Assembly (NCBI RefSeq): GCF_001083805.1
Contig: NZ_JXSK01000003.1
Span: forward strand, 372,001 to 436,000
DNA: 64,000 nucleotides
Origin: Photorhabdus luminescens subsp. luminescens
GTDB taxonomy: Bacteria > Pseudomonadota > Gammaproteobacteria > Enterobacterales > Enterobacteriaceae
Direction of reading: 5' to 3'
Below, piece after piece: positions 44,938-54,370 of the stretch (positions are counted from its first letter, which is position 1; each line of letters starts with the position of its first letter). The notes beneath the pieces are model-generated. The model was not told where the DNA came from, ran no database searches, and saw only the letters and a list, made by a program, of their open reading frames with translations. The position numbers and the translations under genes were made by a program.

Positions 44938-45196
44938 TACTTAAAAACAAGTATAGATTGAGCTGAATTTATCAATATTATGGATACATGGGAAAGAAAC
45001 CAGAAAATGAAAGATAACCCATATTTTCAATCACACTAAATCAATATTTAGGATGTATTCTTAATTAGCACGGGCTGACATATTGATAACAGAATTCATT
45101 GCTATTTTCTGAAAATAATATGCCCAAACGCCCATCTCACTGAATGCAGATAAATCTGCAACGATCAAAATCCTTAATACAACCAAGAGGTAAATC

Positions 45197-48094
45197 ATGG
45201 AAAACATTGATCCAAAACTTTATCAACATACGCCCACAGTTAGCGTCTACGATAATCGTGGCCTTACCATCCGCAATATCGATTTTCACCGCTCTACCGC
45301 GGGAGGAGATACGGATATTCGTATTACCCGCCACCAATATGATGCCAGAGGACACCTGAGCCAAAGCATTGATCCGCGTTTGTACGACGCCAAACAGACC
45401 GATAATTCGATAAATCCCAACTTCCTCTGGCAATACAATCTGACCGGCGATACTTTGCGAACAGAAAGCGCCGATGCCGGCCGTATCGTTGCCCTCAATG
45501 ATATTGAAGGTCGTCAAGTCTTGATCGTAACTGCAACTGGCGTCACTCAGACCCGACAATATGAAGCTAACACTCTGCCCGGCCGCCTATTATCCGTAAG
45601 CGAACAAGCTCCCGAAGAAAAGGCGCCCCGTGTTACTGAGTATCTTATTTGGGCAGGCAATACACAGACAGAAAAAGATCATAATCTTGCCGGCCAGTAC
45701 GTGCGCCACTACGACACAGCCGGGGTAACGCAACTGAAAAGCCTGTCATTGACTGAAAATATCTTATCTCAGTCCTGCAAGTTGTTGGCCGATGGTCAGG
45801 AAGCAGATTGGATGGGTAACGATGAAACCCTCTGGCAGACCAAATTCAATAACGAAACTTACACGACACAAAGCACCTTTGATGCTACCGGCGCGTTGCT
45901 GACTCAAACCGATGCAACAGGCAACATACAGCGTTTGGCTTACAATGTAGCCGGGCAGTTAAAAGGTAGCTGGCTGACATTGAAAAACCAAAGTGAGCAA
46001 GTCATTATCAAATCCCTAACCTACTCCGCCGCAGGCCAGAAACTGCGTGAAGAACACGGCAACGGCGTTATCACCGAATACCGCTATGAACCAGAAACCC
46101 TACGATTGATTAGCACGACGACCCGCCGTCAATCAGATAACAAGGTGTTACAAGATCTACGCTATGAACATGATCCGGTCGGGAACATTATCAGTGTTCG
46201 TAATGATGCAGAGGCCACCCGCTTCTGGCGCAATCAGAAAATAGTCCCTGAAAACGTCTACACCTACGATTCCCTGTATCAGCTCATCAGTGCAACAGGC
46301 CGCGAGATGGCTAATATCGGCCAGCAAAGCAACCAACTTCCTTCACCAATTATCCCTCTGCCTACTGATGACAGCTCATATACCAACTACACTCGCAGCT
46401 ATAATTACGACCGCGGCGGCAATCTGATGCAAATCCGACACAGTTCACCCGCTACCCAAAATAACTACACCACAGATATAACCGTCTCGAATCGCAGTAA
46501 TCGAGCAGTGCTGAGTTCACTTGCCACAGATTCAACACAGGTAGATGCGTTGTTTGATGCCGGTGGTCACCAAAGAAAACTACTACCGGGGCAAGATCTG
46601 AGCTGGAATGCCCGGGGCGAACTACAACAGGTGACGCCAGTGAGCCGCGAAAATGCCAGTGATCGGGAGTGGTATCGTTATGGCAACGACGGCATGCGAC
46701 AGTTAAAAGTCAGTGAACAACAGACAGGCAACAGTACGCAGCAACAACGAGTGACTTATCTTCCCGGATTGGAGCTACGTACAACGCAAAGTGGAACCTC
46801 GATATCGGAAGACCTGCATGTTATTACTGTGGGGGCAGCAGGTCACGCACAGGTACGGGTTCTTCACTGGGAAACCATACCACCAGCCGGTATCAGCAAT
46901 AATCAGCTCCGTTATAGCTATGATAATTTGATTGGTTCCAGTCAACTTGAACTGGATAACGAAGGACAAATTATCAGTCAGGAAGAGTATTATCCATTTG
47001 GCGGCACAGCGTTATGGGCAGCAAGAAATCAAATAGAAGCCAGCTACAAAATTCTTCGTTATTCAGGTAAAGAGCGAGATGCGACCGGGCTTTACTATTA
47101 CGGCTATCGTTATTATCAACCGTGGGTGGGTAGATGGTTAAGCGCCGATCCGGCGGGAACAGTTGATGGACTTAATTTATATCGGATGGTGAGAAATAAT
47201 CCTATCGTCAATCATGATAATCGTGGTCTATGGACAGAAGAGGAATGGCAACAAGGTCTGAGCCGTTTTACTCACGCATTGAATTCGCCAATAAGGCCGT
47301 TAGGATTTAATAGAGCATATGGATTTAACGGTTTTCAGCAAGGACGGCAACTTTCAGAAGTTAATCCTTACAGCCTCAATCAGAATTGCTATTACTGCAC
47401 AGTTTCAGCTCTCTCAAATACAACAACAAATGAACTTGTTAGCAAAACAGAAATTATGCAACAGGATACGGCTGACTTGACTGAGATTGAAAGTTTATTT
47501 AGAGCAGCAGGAACCAACCCAATTCGAACAGACTCCAATCATCCGGATGCTCAGATCCGCTGGCATGAAGCATTTAATTTTATGAGAAATAGTTTGCAAC
47601 CCGGTCAATTCGCAGGTCTTGCTTATACTCGGCCGCCATCTCAACAACAAAATGGTTTATTTTCTCCTGGTGGCGGCCATATGGTCGTTGTCGGACGTAA
47701 CCAACCCCAACATTCATCTGAATTAACGATTCTTGATTATCAAAGTGGGCAAATAACCGAGTTACATGCAAACTTTCCACCAGAAGGCCAATGGCACGAA
47801 AGCTACCATATATTTAACAGAGGTCCTACCCAAATATCAGGAGATAACTGGAGGGAATTATATTCAAGGCTTATTTCAACCACTGATCAAACACAAAATA
47901 ATACCGGAGTTCTCGGTTTTGAACGTAATGGAGAAATGATTTTGCAAACATTTTCTCTGACATATTCTAATCTAAACACCTACTACGAAGGGAATAATAC
48001 CGGAATCCATCCAAGACGCGCTCAACTAGGCGGACTTACTGAACCTCAAGGTTCAAATCGCAGACAATCTTATCTGGCATGGCTTTTGGAATAA
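45197..48094 (+). CDS. tccC: TccC-like Tc toxin C component with papain-fold C-terminal toxin
   Basis: A 965-residue TcC protein. Residues 1-678 are the conserved TccC part: N-terminal YDNRGLTIRNIDFHR, RHS/YD repeats, and the core DPAGTVDGLNLYRMVRNNPI. Asp651 and Asp674 sit at the positions of the TccC3 autoprotease, predicting cleavage after Leu678. The hypervariable toxin (679-965) has NCYYCTVSAL (Cys731), GGGHMVVVG (His828) and ILDYQSG (Asp847), the Cys-His-Asp layout of Tox-PL papain-fold toxins, some of which deamidate glutamine in host proteins. With TcA and TcB it would be injected into insect cells. AGAGG precedes the ATG. No TcB gene is adjacent. Confidence 0.93.
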   Translation: MENIDPKLYQHTPTVSVYDNRGLTIRNIDFHRSTAGGDTDIRITRHQYDARGHLSQSIDPRLYDAKQTDNSINPNFLWQYNLTGDTLRTESADAGRIVALNDIEGRQVLIVTATGVTQTRQYEANTLPGRLLSVSEQAPEEKAPRVTEYLIWAGNTQTEKDHNLAGQYVRHYDTAGVTQLKSLSLTENILSQSCKLLADGQEADWMGNDETLWQTKFNNETYTTQSTFDATGALLTQTDATGNIQRLAYNVAGQLKGSWLTLKNQSEQVIIKSLTYSAAGQKLREEHGNGVITEYRYEPETLRLISTTTRRQSDNKVLQDLRYEHDPVGNIISVRNDAEATRFWRNQKIVPENVYTYDSLYQLISATGREMANIGQQSNQLPSPIIPLPTDDSSYTNYTRSYNYDRGGNLMQIRHSSPATQNNYTTDITVSNRSNRAVLSSLATDSTQVDALFDAGGHQRKLLPGQDLSWNARGELQQVTPVSRENASDREWYRYGNDGMRQLKVSEQQTGNSTQQQRVTYLPGLELRTTQSGTSISEDLHVITVGAAGHAQVRVLHWETIPPAGISNNQLRYSYDNLIGSSQLELDNEGQIISQEEYYPFGGTALWAARNQIEASYKILRYSGKERDATGLYYYGYRYYQPWVGRWLSADPAGTVDGLNLYRMVRNNPIVNHDNRGLWTEEEWQQGLSRFTHALNSPIRPLGFNRAYGFNGFQQGRQLSEVNPYSLNQNCYYCTVSALSNTTTNELVSKTEIMQQDTADLTEIESLFRAAGTNPIRTDSNHPDAQIRWHEAFNFMRNSLQPGQFAGLAYTRPPSQQQNGLFSPGGGHMVVVGRNQPQHSSELTILDYQSGQITELHANFPPEGQWHESYHIFNRGPTQISGDNWRELYSRLISTTDQTQNNTGVLGFERNGEMILQTFSLTYSNLNTYYEGNNTGIHPRRAQLGGLTEPQGSNRRQSYLAWLLE

Positions 48095-48409
48095 AAAAAT
48101 GAAAATACCTACAGGTCAACAACTGTTGCTCTGTAGGTATAAAATCTCCAACTCATCTTCATTAACCCCACCAGCAAAAAACAGACCTTGAAATAACAGT
48201 CACAAAAATATCGCCCAGATCACACTTTAAATAACAAAACCTCCTTCCCAACGAAAAGTACCAGCGAACCTTCCGAAAATCTATTCAAGAAACGCCGTTC
48301 TAAAGCTTCAATTAAGAAACACAAAACAAACATTAAATTAACATTTCCGTGCCAATATTGATTATATTATATCAAGACAGGCGCTTTTTATGACGACTGT
48401 GAGGTAGAC
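48095..48409. other. Intergenic stretch between tccC and hpaB
   Basis: Contains a hairpin directly after tccC, then about 200 bp without genes. It must carry the hpaB promoter. It is the right junction of the accessory segment inserted between hpaA and hpaB. The last 110 bases are AT-rich (ATTATATTATATCAAGAC near 48361) with GTGAGGTAGAC before the hpaB ATG. Confidence 0.5.
48105..48140. terminator. Hairpin after tccC
   Basis: ATACCTACAG pairs perfectly with CTGTAGGTAT, with a further CAACA/TGTTG pairing inside the loop. The T tract is on the minus-strand side (the A-run ATAAAAAAATGAAA precedes it on the plus strand), so efficiency on the plus strand is uncertain. Confidence 0.6.
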
Positions 48410-49972
48410 ATGAAACCAGAAGATTTTCGCGCCGACAAAAAACGTCCTTTCACCGGTGAAGAGTACCTGAAAAGCCTTCAAGATGGCCGCGAAATTTACA
48501 TTTATGGCGAACGCGTAAAAGATGTCACTACACATCCTGCATTCCGCAATTCTGCTGCTTCAATCGGTCAGTTGTACGATGCCCTGCACGCCCCGGAAAC
48601 CCATGATACCCTGTGCTGGAATACCGATACCGGCAATGGCGGGTATACTCACAAATTCTTCCGCTTTGCTACCAGTGTGGATGATCTGCGTCAACAACGT
48701 GATGCTATCGCTGAATGGTCACGTCAAACTTATGGCTGGATGGGCCGATCGCCTGATTATAAAGCGGCCTTCGGCAACGTACTCGGCGCATTCCCTGAAT
48801 ATTATGGTCAATTCGCTGATAACGCTCGTACTTGGTATAAACGTATTCAAGAAACGGGCGTTTACTTTAACCACGCCATTGTCAATCCACCCATCGATCG
48901 CCATAAACCCGCCGATCAGACACGCGATGTCTATATTAAACTAGAAAAAGAAACGGATGCCGGTATTATCGTCAGCGGCGCAAAAGTGGTAGCAACTAAC
49001 TCAGCCCTGACTCACTATAACTTTATCGGTTTTGGTTCCGCACAAGTCATGGGAGATAACCCTGATTTTGCCTTGATGTTTGTCGCGCCAATGGATGCGG
49101 AAGGCGTGAAATTGATCTCCCGCGGCTCCTATGAATTGGTAGCAGGCGCAACAGGTTCCCCATTCGATTATCCTTTATCCAGCCGTTTCGATGAAAACGA
49201 TGCGATTCTGGTGATGGATAAGGTACTTATTCCTTGGGAAAATGTCCTGATTTACCGTGATTTTGACCGCGCGCGTAATTGGGCAATTCAAGCGGGTTTC
49301 ACCAGCCTGTTCCCATTACAGGCTTGTGTACGGCTAGCGGTGAAGCTGGATTTCATTACCGCCCTGCTACAAAGGAGCCTGGAGTGTACCGGCGTAATCG
49401 AATTCCGTGGTGTTCAGGCTAACCTAGGTGAAGTGGTTGCCTGGCGTAACCTGTTTTGGTCACTGAGCGACGCGATGTGGGCAGAAGCCAAACCGTGGAA
49501 AAGCGGCGCTTATCTGCCGGATACTCAAGCAATACAAACTTATCGCGTTATGGCGCCAACGGCCTACACTAAGATTAAGAATATTATTGAAAGTAACGTC
49601 ACCAGTGGCCTAATTTATCTACCATCCAGTGTACGTGATATGAATAACCCAGAAATTGATAAATATCTGGCCCGGTATGTTCGGGGTTCCAATGGTATCG
49701 ATCACATTGAACGTATTAAGATTTTAAAACTGATGTGGGACGCCATTGGCAGTGAGTTTGGCGGCCGTCACGAGTTGTACGAAATCAACTATGCCGGTAG
49801 CCAGGATGAAATTCGGATGCAATGTCTGCGCCATGCTCATGGCTCTGGCAATATGAAAAAAATGATGGATATGGTTGATCGCTGCCTTGCCGATTATGAT
49901 CAACATGGCTGGCGCAGACCACATTTATACAATAATAGCGATATTAACCAGTTAGATAAGCTGCTGAAATAA
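48410..49972 (+). CDS. hpaB: 4-hydroxyphenylacetate 3-monooxygenase, oxygenase subunit
   Basis: A 520-residue FADH2-dependent hydroxylase that converts 4-hydroxyphenylacetate to 3,4-dihydroxyphenylacetate. It matches E. coli HpaB throughout: MKPEDFRADKKRPFTGEEYL, the KVVATNSALTHYNFIGFGSAQ flavin/substrate region, LISRGSYELVAGATGSPFDYP, and the C-terminal RMQCLRHAHGSGNM. It works with FADH2 supplied by HpaC, 19 bp downstream. It is separated from the rest of the hpa cluster by the toxin island. Confidence 0.96.
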   Translation: MKPEDFRADKKRPFTGEEYLKSLQDGREIYIYGERVKDVTTHPAFRNSAASIGQLYDALHAPETHDTLCWNTDTGNGGYTHKFFRFATSVDDLRQQRDAIAEWSRQTYGWMGRSPDYKAAFGNVLGAFPEYYGQFADNARTWYKRIQETGVYFNHAIVNPPIDRHKPADQTRDVYIKLEKETDAGIIVSGAKVVATNSALTHYNFIGFGSAQVMGDNPDFALMFVAPMDAEGVKLISRGSYELVAGATGSPFDYPLSSRFDENDAILVMDKVLIPWENVLIYRDFDRARNWAIQAGFTSLFPLQACVRLAVKLDFITALLQRSLECTGVIEFRGVQANLGEVVAWRNLFWSLSDAMWAEAKPWKSGAYLPDTQAIQTYRVMAPTAYTKIKNIIESNVTSGLIYLPSSVRDMNNPEIDKYLARYVRGSNGIDHIERIKILKLMWDAIGSEFGGRHELYEINYAGSQDEIRMQCLRHAHGSGNMKKMMDMVDRCLADYDQHGWRRPHLYNNSDINQLDKLLK

Positions 49973-49991
49973 TCGGTAGCAGGAGGCCAAT

Positions 49992-50510
49992 ATGTCTGTA
50001 GAAAATGAACATCGCCAGCACTTCAGAGATGCGATGGCGAGTCTGTCAGCAGCGGTGAATATCGTCACCACCGATGGCCATGCCGGATGCTGTGGCATCA
50101 CTGCCACCGCGGTATGCTCAATCACCGATACGCCACCCACGCTGATGGTATGCATTAACCGAAGCAGTGCTATGAATACCGTTTTTCAGGAAAATGGCCG
50201 CCTGTGCGTAAATATTTTAAACCACGAACAAGAACTGATGGCACGCCACTTTGCCGGTATGACCGGCGTCAGCATGGAAGAGCGTTTTCGCTGGAATATC
50301 TGGCAGACAGGGCCATTAGGCCAACCAGTGTTAACCGGTACCCTTGCAAGCCTTGAAGGTGAAATCGAACAGGTTCAAGAAGTGGGGACGCATAACGTGT
50401 ATCTGGTTCAGATTAAACATATCACGGTAAGCGAACAAGGCCACGGCCTCATCTATTTCAAGCGTAATTTCCGTCCAGTCATGTTGGAAATTGAAGCCGC
50501 CGCAGTTTAA
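49992..50510 (+). CDS. hpaC: 4-hydroxyphenylacetate 3-monooxygenase, flavin reductase subunit
   Basis: A 172-residue NADH:flavin oxidoreductase with the split-barrel FMN-reductase fold. It has HFRDAMASLSAAVNIVTTDG, GITATAVCSITDTPPTLMVCIN, and the terminal GLIYFKRNFRPV with the active-site His/Tyr region. AGGAGG precedes the ATG. It supplies reduced flavin to HpaB. Confidence 0.96.
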   Translation: MSVENEHRQHFRDAMASLSAAVNIVTTDGHAGCCGITATAVCSITDTPPTLMVCINRSSAMNTVFQENGRLCVNILNHEQELMARHFAGMTGVSMEERFRWNIWQTGPLGQPVLTGTLASLEGEIEQVQEVGTHNVYLVQIKHITVSEQGHGLIYFKRNFRPVMLEIEAAAV

Positions 50511-50543
50511 CTGCCCCTCCATTAGGCAGTGATTGTTCTTCCA

Positions 50544-50580
50544 CTATTCGGGCCCTGAGCGGCCTGAATAGCATTTCTTT
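50544..50580 (+). terminator. Intrinsic terminator after hpaC
   Basis: CTATTCGGGCC pairs with GGCCTGAATAG (one G-T wobble) around a 6-nt loop, followed by CATTTCTTT. It starts about 33 bp after the stop codon and ends the hpaBC transcript. Confidence 0.78.
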
Positions 50581-50842
50581 GTCAACGCCTCTATTCAGCC
50601 CTTTTCCTAATCATTTTTGGCATTCACCTGATGAATATACTATTAAATTCAATACTAATATCTTTATGTTAGTGTGATCACTAACTAGGAACATATTTTA
50701 ACCATATAATAATCTACTGCCCTCCGATCACTTGAATAAAGTACATAAAAAAACCACTTTAGCGACAGATCATGTCACTGAATGTCACTGTACATTTCCA
50801 AGTGTATTTCAATCAATAATGACCAATCAGAGGCAATTAACT

Positions 50843-52312
50843 ATGAATAAACCCGCATCCATCGGTTTATTACAACAACCCAAGCCGTTCTTTATGATTT
50901 TCTTCGTCGAGCTTTGGGAGCGATTCGGCTACTACGGCGTACAAGGCGTTCTCGCGGTCTACTTTGTACAAAAATTGGGATTTTCCCAGGAACAAGCGTT
51001 TATTACCTTCGGTGCATTTGCTGCGTTGGTTTTTGGTTTGATCTCTATTGGCGGCTATATAGGCGACCACTTACTGGGAACTAAACGAACCATTGTGTTG
51101 GGCGCCATTGTGCTGGCAATTGGCTACTTTATGACAGGCCTTTCTATCCTACACCCTGATTTAATTTTCTACGCATTGGGAACCATCGCCGTTGGTAACG
51201 GCCTGTTCAAAGCCAACCCAGCCAGCCTGCTGTCTAAATGCTATCCACCCAAAGATCCTCGTCTGGATGGGGCTTTTACCCTATTTTATATGTCAATCAA
51301 CCTCGGATCGCTATTCTCACTCGCTCTCGCTCCCGTTGTTGCGGAAAAATTTAGCTATGCCGTTACCTACAATATTTGTGGTATTGGTCTGATTATCGCG
51401 TTGTTGGTCTATATTTTTTGTCGCAATACCGTGCGTAATATTGGTTCTGAACCCGACCATCAACCAATCAACTATAAAAACCTATTTCTGGTCGTAGCAG
51501 GAAGCGTTGCGATGGTTTATGTCTGCGCATGGCTGATGCACAACGTAAAAATAGCAAATATTATGCTGATTACCCTCTCTGTCATCGTGGTGTTTATCTT
51601 CTTCCGGGAAGCATTAAAACAGGACAAAGCAGGCCGTAACAAAATGTTTGTTGCCTTCATTTTGATGCTGCAAGCGATTGTGTTCTTCATCCTGTATGCC
51701 CAGATGCCAACTTCGCTAAACTTCTTCGCCATCCATAACGTTCACCATCAGTTGCTTGGTTTTAATATCAATCCGGTCAGTTTCCAGGCGCTTAACCCAT
51801 TCTGGATTGTTGTTGCCAGCCCAATACTCGCCGTACTATACACTCACTGGGGCGCTAAAGGTAAAGACCTGACCATGCCAGCCAAATTTGCGGTTGGTAT
51901 GTTCCTGTGCTCTTTAGGTTTCCTCACTGCCGCCGCTGCCGGTTTGTGGTTTGCAGATGAACAAGGTTTGACCTCTGCTTGGTTTATTGTTCTGGTTTAT
52001 CTGTTCCAGGGCGTCGGAGAATTAATGATCAGCGCATTGGGCCTAGCGATGATTGCGGCCCTTGTTCCTCAGTATCTGATGGGTTTTATTCTGGGGATGT
52101 GGTATTTAACTCAAGCAACTTCCTCCTTACTCGGCGGCTATGTCGCAGCCCTTACGGCCGCACCGAAAGGTATTACTGACCCATTGCAAACATTACCAGT
52201 CTATACCAGCGTATTCGGCAAAATTGGGATTGCCACCTTTATCGTCGCTATCATCATGGCGGTCACCGTGCCGTGGCTGAACCGTATGATGAATGAAAAA
52301 CAAAAAATATGA
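50843..52312 (+). CDS. tppB: Di-/tripeptide permease of the POT family (DtpA/TppB-like)
   Basis: A proton-coupled peptide transporter of 489 residues with about 14 helices. Signatures are [23 protein letters not shown] with the E-R-F-Y proton-coupling motif, [35 protein letters not shown] and [11 protein letters not shown], as in E. coli DtpA. The ATG at 50843 is chosen (AGAGG upstream, family-like length); upstream Met codons lack ribosome sites. TppB has been linked to OmpR control in Photorhabdus and Xenorhabdus. It might feed on peptides released from insect tissue, but that is inference. Confidence 0.92.
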   Translation: MNKPASIGLLQQPKPFFMIFFVELWERFGYYGVQGVLAVYFVQKLGFSQEQAFITFGAFAALVFGLISIGGYIGDHLLGTKRTIVLGAIVLAIGYFMTGLSILHPDLIFYALGTIAVGNGLFKANPASLLSKCYPPKDPRLDGAFTLFYMSINLGSLFSLALAPVVAEKFSYAVTYNICGIGLIIALLVYIFCRNTVRNIGSEPDHQPINYKNLFLVVAGSVAMVYVCAWLMHNVKIANIMLITLSVIVVFIFFREALKQDKAGRNKMFVAFILMLQAIVFFILYAQMPTSLNFFAIHNVHHQLLGFNINPVSFQALNPFWIVVASPILAVLYTHWGAKGKDLTMPAKFAVGMFLCSLGFLTAAAAGLWFADEQGLTSAWFIVLVYLFQGVGELMISALGLAMIAALVPQYLMGFILGMWYLTQATSSLLGGYVAALTAAPKGITDPLQTLPVYTSVFGKIGIATFIVAIIMAVTVPWLNRMMNEKQKI

Positions 52313-52774
52313 TTTGATCTAAAATAAAAAACCTCGCCACAGGAGGAAATACCGCTCATGTAACCTGCTCCCACAACTCAATCACCAGTGATAGTGGGGG
52401 CTTCTTATGACCTCGATTAGCCGTCGCTAATCGCTTCCGTGTCAGCGGGATCTGGCAAACCGATAGCCTGCCTGACCAGCAGTACTTCTTTGCTCAAGGT
52501 GCAATGGCTTTTGATGTTCTAGGTACAGAACCAAGCACAACTGTATGGCATCTGATACAGGAAGTGTAAAACAGAGAAGATTAAAAGGACGAAAAACATT
52601 ATTACATTCTCCCTTTCCAATCGTTTGCTTCACTCATCACAAAATATTAATCATCTTACTTTTCATAAAATACCATTCAAAACAATATTAAATTGCCTTC
52701 AAAACTAGTCATATGGAATCCCTCACCGGCATTTTTATAATAAGCAAGGAATTCCATTAGTCAAATATGAACAT
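52313..52774. other. Structured non-coding stretch after tppB, possible mobile-element remnant
   Basis: No intact gene. Two hairpins stand out: CCCAC...ATCAC-CA-GTGAT-A-GTGGG near 52370-52400, and a perfect 8-bp stem CGATTAGC-CGTC-GCTAATCG at 52414-52433. On the minus strand, interrupted frames give HLEQRSTAGQAGY-like text reminiscent of the end of an IS200/IS605-type TnpB, but this is too degenerate to call. The right half (from about 52626) is a copy of the Tc toxin leader. Confidence 0.45.
52626..52690. repeat. Fragment of the tcA leader, copy A
   Basis: TCATCACAAAATATTAATCA, then TTACTTTTCATAAAAT and ACCATT align with the region starting at 54026 upstream of the first TcA gene. No TcA gene follows this copy; a methyltransferase gene and an ERIC come next. 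This implies a rearrangement that split or duplicated the leader. Confidence 0.75.
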
Positions 52775-53494
52775 CTAGAATTTAGTAGCTTTGAACATTA
52801 CGAAAGGCGGGTAATATCGTAGACTTTCAGTATCCTTTGAAACATCAGCGTCACTGTGTTCAAAAAGCTCAATAGTTTTGAACCCGGCCTCGTTCAAAGT
52901 TTTGTAATATGTCTCTTTATGCCAATGCGTATCTGAAATCTTAAAAATACTTCCATTTGGCATATCTAAATACACTGGCTTGCTTTCCCCATCACTATAT
53001 TTTTTATTTAGATCACCGCTCATAAAAGAACTGAACTTAATCCCAACGGAATCCGGATTGGTATCCAATACGTAAAAAATTCCGCCAGGTTTTAATGTCC
53101 TGTGAACTTCCTTAGCGATTTTCAAAAGATCAGACTTTTTACTGTTAGTAACGAACACGTAACAGCATATAGCTGCGTCGAAAGTATTATCATCGAAGTT
53201 AAGGACATCAGTTGTGATTTGATGATAAAAACTATTGCCACGATTGATGTTGCTGGAGGCTTTGTCCACCATAGTTTGTGAAATATCCACTCCCGTTACC
53301 ATCTTTATGCCTCCAGCAATTAGCCGACGTGACACTTTCCCACCACCACAACCATAATCAAGAACCGATACGTTTTGTCCCAAACTCTCCTTAAGGTTCT
53401 CAATCAACGGCGTGTACCCAAGTCTTTCCTCCAAATAATCATCATATTGATCGAATAAGTTTGAAGCCTCTTCATTCATCCAGTCAGTATTCAT
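52775..53494 (-). CDS. Class I SAM-dependent methyltransferase
   Basis: A 239-residue methyltransferase with SAM motif I VLDYGCGGGKV (44-54), motif II GVDISQTMV, and a post-motif LKPGGIFYVLDTNPD. It resembles the UbiE/Methyltransf_11 type acting on small molecules. The substrate is unknown. It lies alone, opposite in direction to the Tc genes, between two copies of the Tc leader. This suggests that it entered with a mobile segment. The first ATG or the Met at residue 6 may be used. Confidence 0.88.
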   Translation of the reverse strand: MNTDWMNEEASNLFDQYDDYLEERLGYTPLIENLKESLGQNVSVLDYGCGGGKVSRRLIAGGIKMVTGVDISQTMVDKASSNINRGNSFYHQITTDVLNFDDNTFDAAICCYVFVTNSKKSDLLKIAKEVHRTLKPGGIFYVLDTNPDSVGIKFSSFMSGDLNKKYSDGESKPVYLDMPNGSIFKISDTHWHKETYYKTLNEAGFKTIELFEHSDADVSKDTESLRYYPPFVMFKATKF

Positions 53495-53756
53495 TTGTCA
53501 TCTCATATTCATTTATGTGTAGTAATAACCAAAAAAGGTCTAGATTTACCTATTTCAGCCCATTCATATTGAGTTCAGTCACAATATTCTCTTTTTTACA
53601 GGAGGTTTATCGTATATATAACCAATCAACTTCAACCCTGCATCTTCAAGTTAATTAGGTATATTACCACTCCAAAAATAGTTTTTAAAAAAACAATAAC
53701 TATATTCATTAAAAATCATTACTTCATATAGAATGATATATAGTCGAGATAATTAC

Positions 53757-53883
53757 TATACCCGTTATCTTTCAAGTTGCCTCTTTGTTGGCTGCGCTCA
53801 CTCACCCCGGTCACATAGTTCTCTATGCTCCCGGGGATTCGCTCCTTTGCCGTCGCGATGCATCTTGAAATCCATAGGGTATA
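53757..53883 (-). repeat. ERIC element, copy 6
   Basis: TATACCCGTTATCTTTCAAG to CTTGAAATCCATAGGGTATA, nearly identical to copy 5, which suggests both inserted recently. It lies between the methyltransferase start and the TcA leader. Confidence 0.94.
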
Positions 53884-54014
53884 TAATAATAACCAAAAAA
53901 ATTTCCTACAGCCTTCATTGCTTCAAACCCAAAAGAAAAAATGTTCATTGAATGCTATCTGACAATTGCTTAGAACAGGCCAGAAAACAGTCGAAATAAT
54001 ATCTTTTCTAATTT

Positions 54015-54370
54015 TCCTCTTCGCTTATCACAAAATATTAATCATTTTACTTTTCATAAAACACCATTAAAAATAACAGTAATTATTTCATAACTTTATC
54101 ACTAAAAAAGTAATTTTTATAAGTGTGATTATAAATTTTGTTATTGCATTGCCGCAGCAATTTAAATAAACAATATATAATAACGTTATGAAATAATTAA
54201 TGTGAGAATAATACCATTTTACTATCCACTATTTTCAACTTATTTCAGTCCGTTATCAGACATCATATTTGCTGCCTTATTTTAATGAATATCAATAACT
54301 TTTCTATTGTATTCATAATACGCAAGGCAACATAAATGTTTTATTTACTTAACATTTAGAAGGAATAATC
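54015..54370 (+). repeat. tcA leader, copy B
   Basis: Homologous to the region at 61420-61759. Shared blocks are TATAAATTTTGTTATTGCAT, ATTTAAATAAA...AATAACGTT.TGAAATA, TTCAACCC/TTATTTCAG..CGTTATCAGAC, ATAAATGTTTTATTTA and ACATTTA.AAGGAATAA. The conservation over 350 bp, including spacing, suggests the two TcA genes share the same promoter and regulators. Confidence 0.82.

Larger units (their letters stand above)
53495..54370. other. Intergenic region and leader upstream of the first TcA gene
   Basis: No gene. It contains ERIC copy 6 and, from about 54015, the leader shared with the second TcA gene. The leader includes TATAAATTTTGTTATTGCAT and ends AACATTTAGAAGGAATAATC before the ATG. The tcA promoter is expected between about 54150 and 54340. 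Confidence 0.55.
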
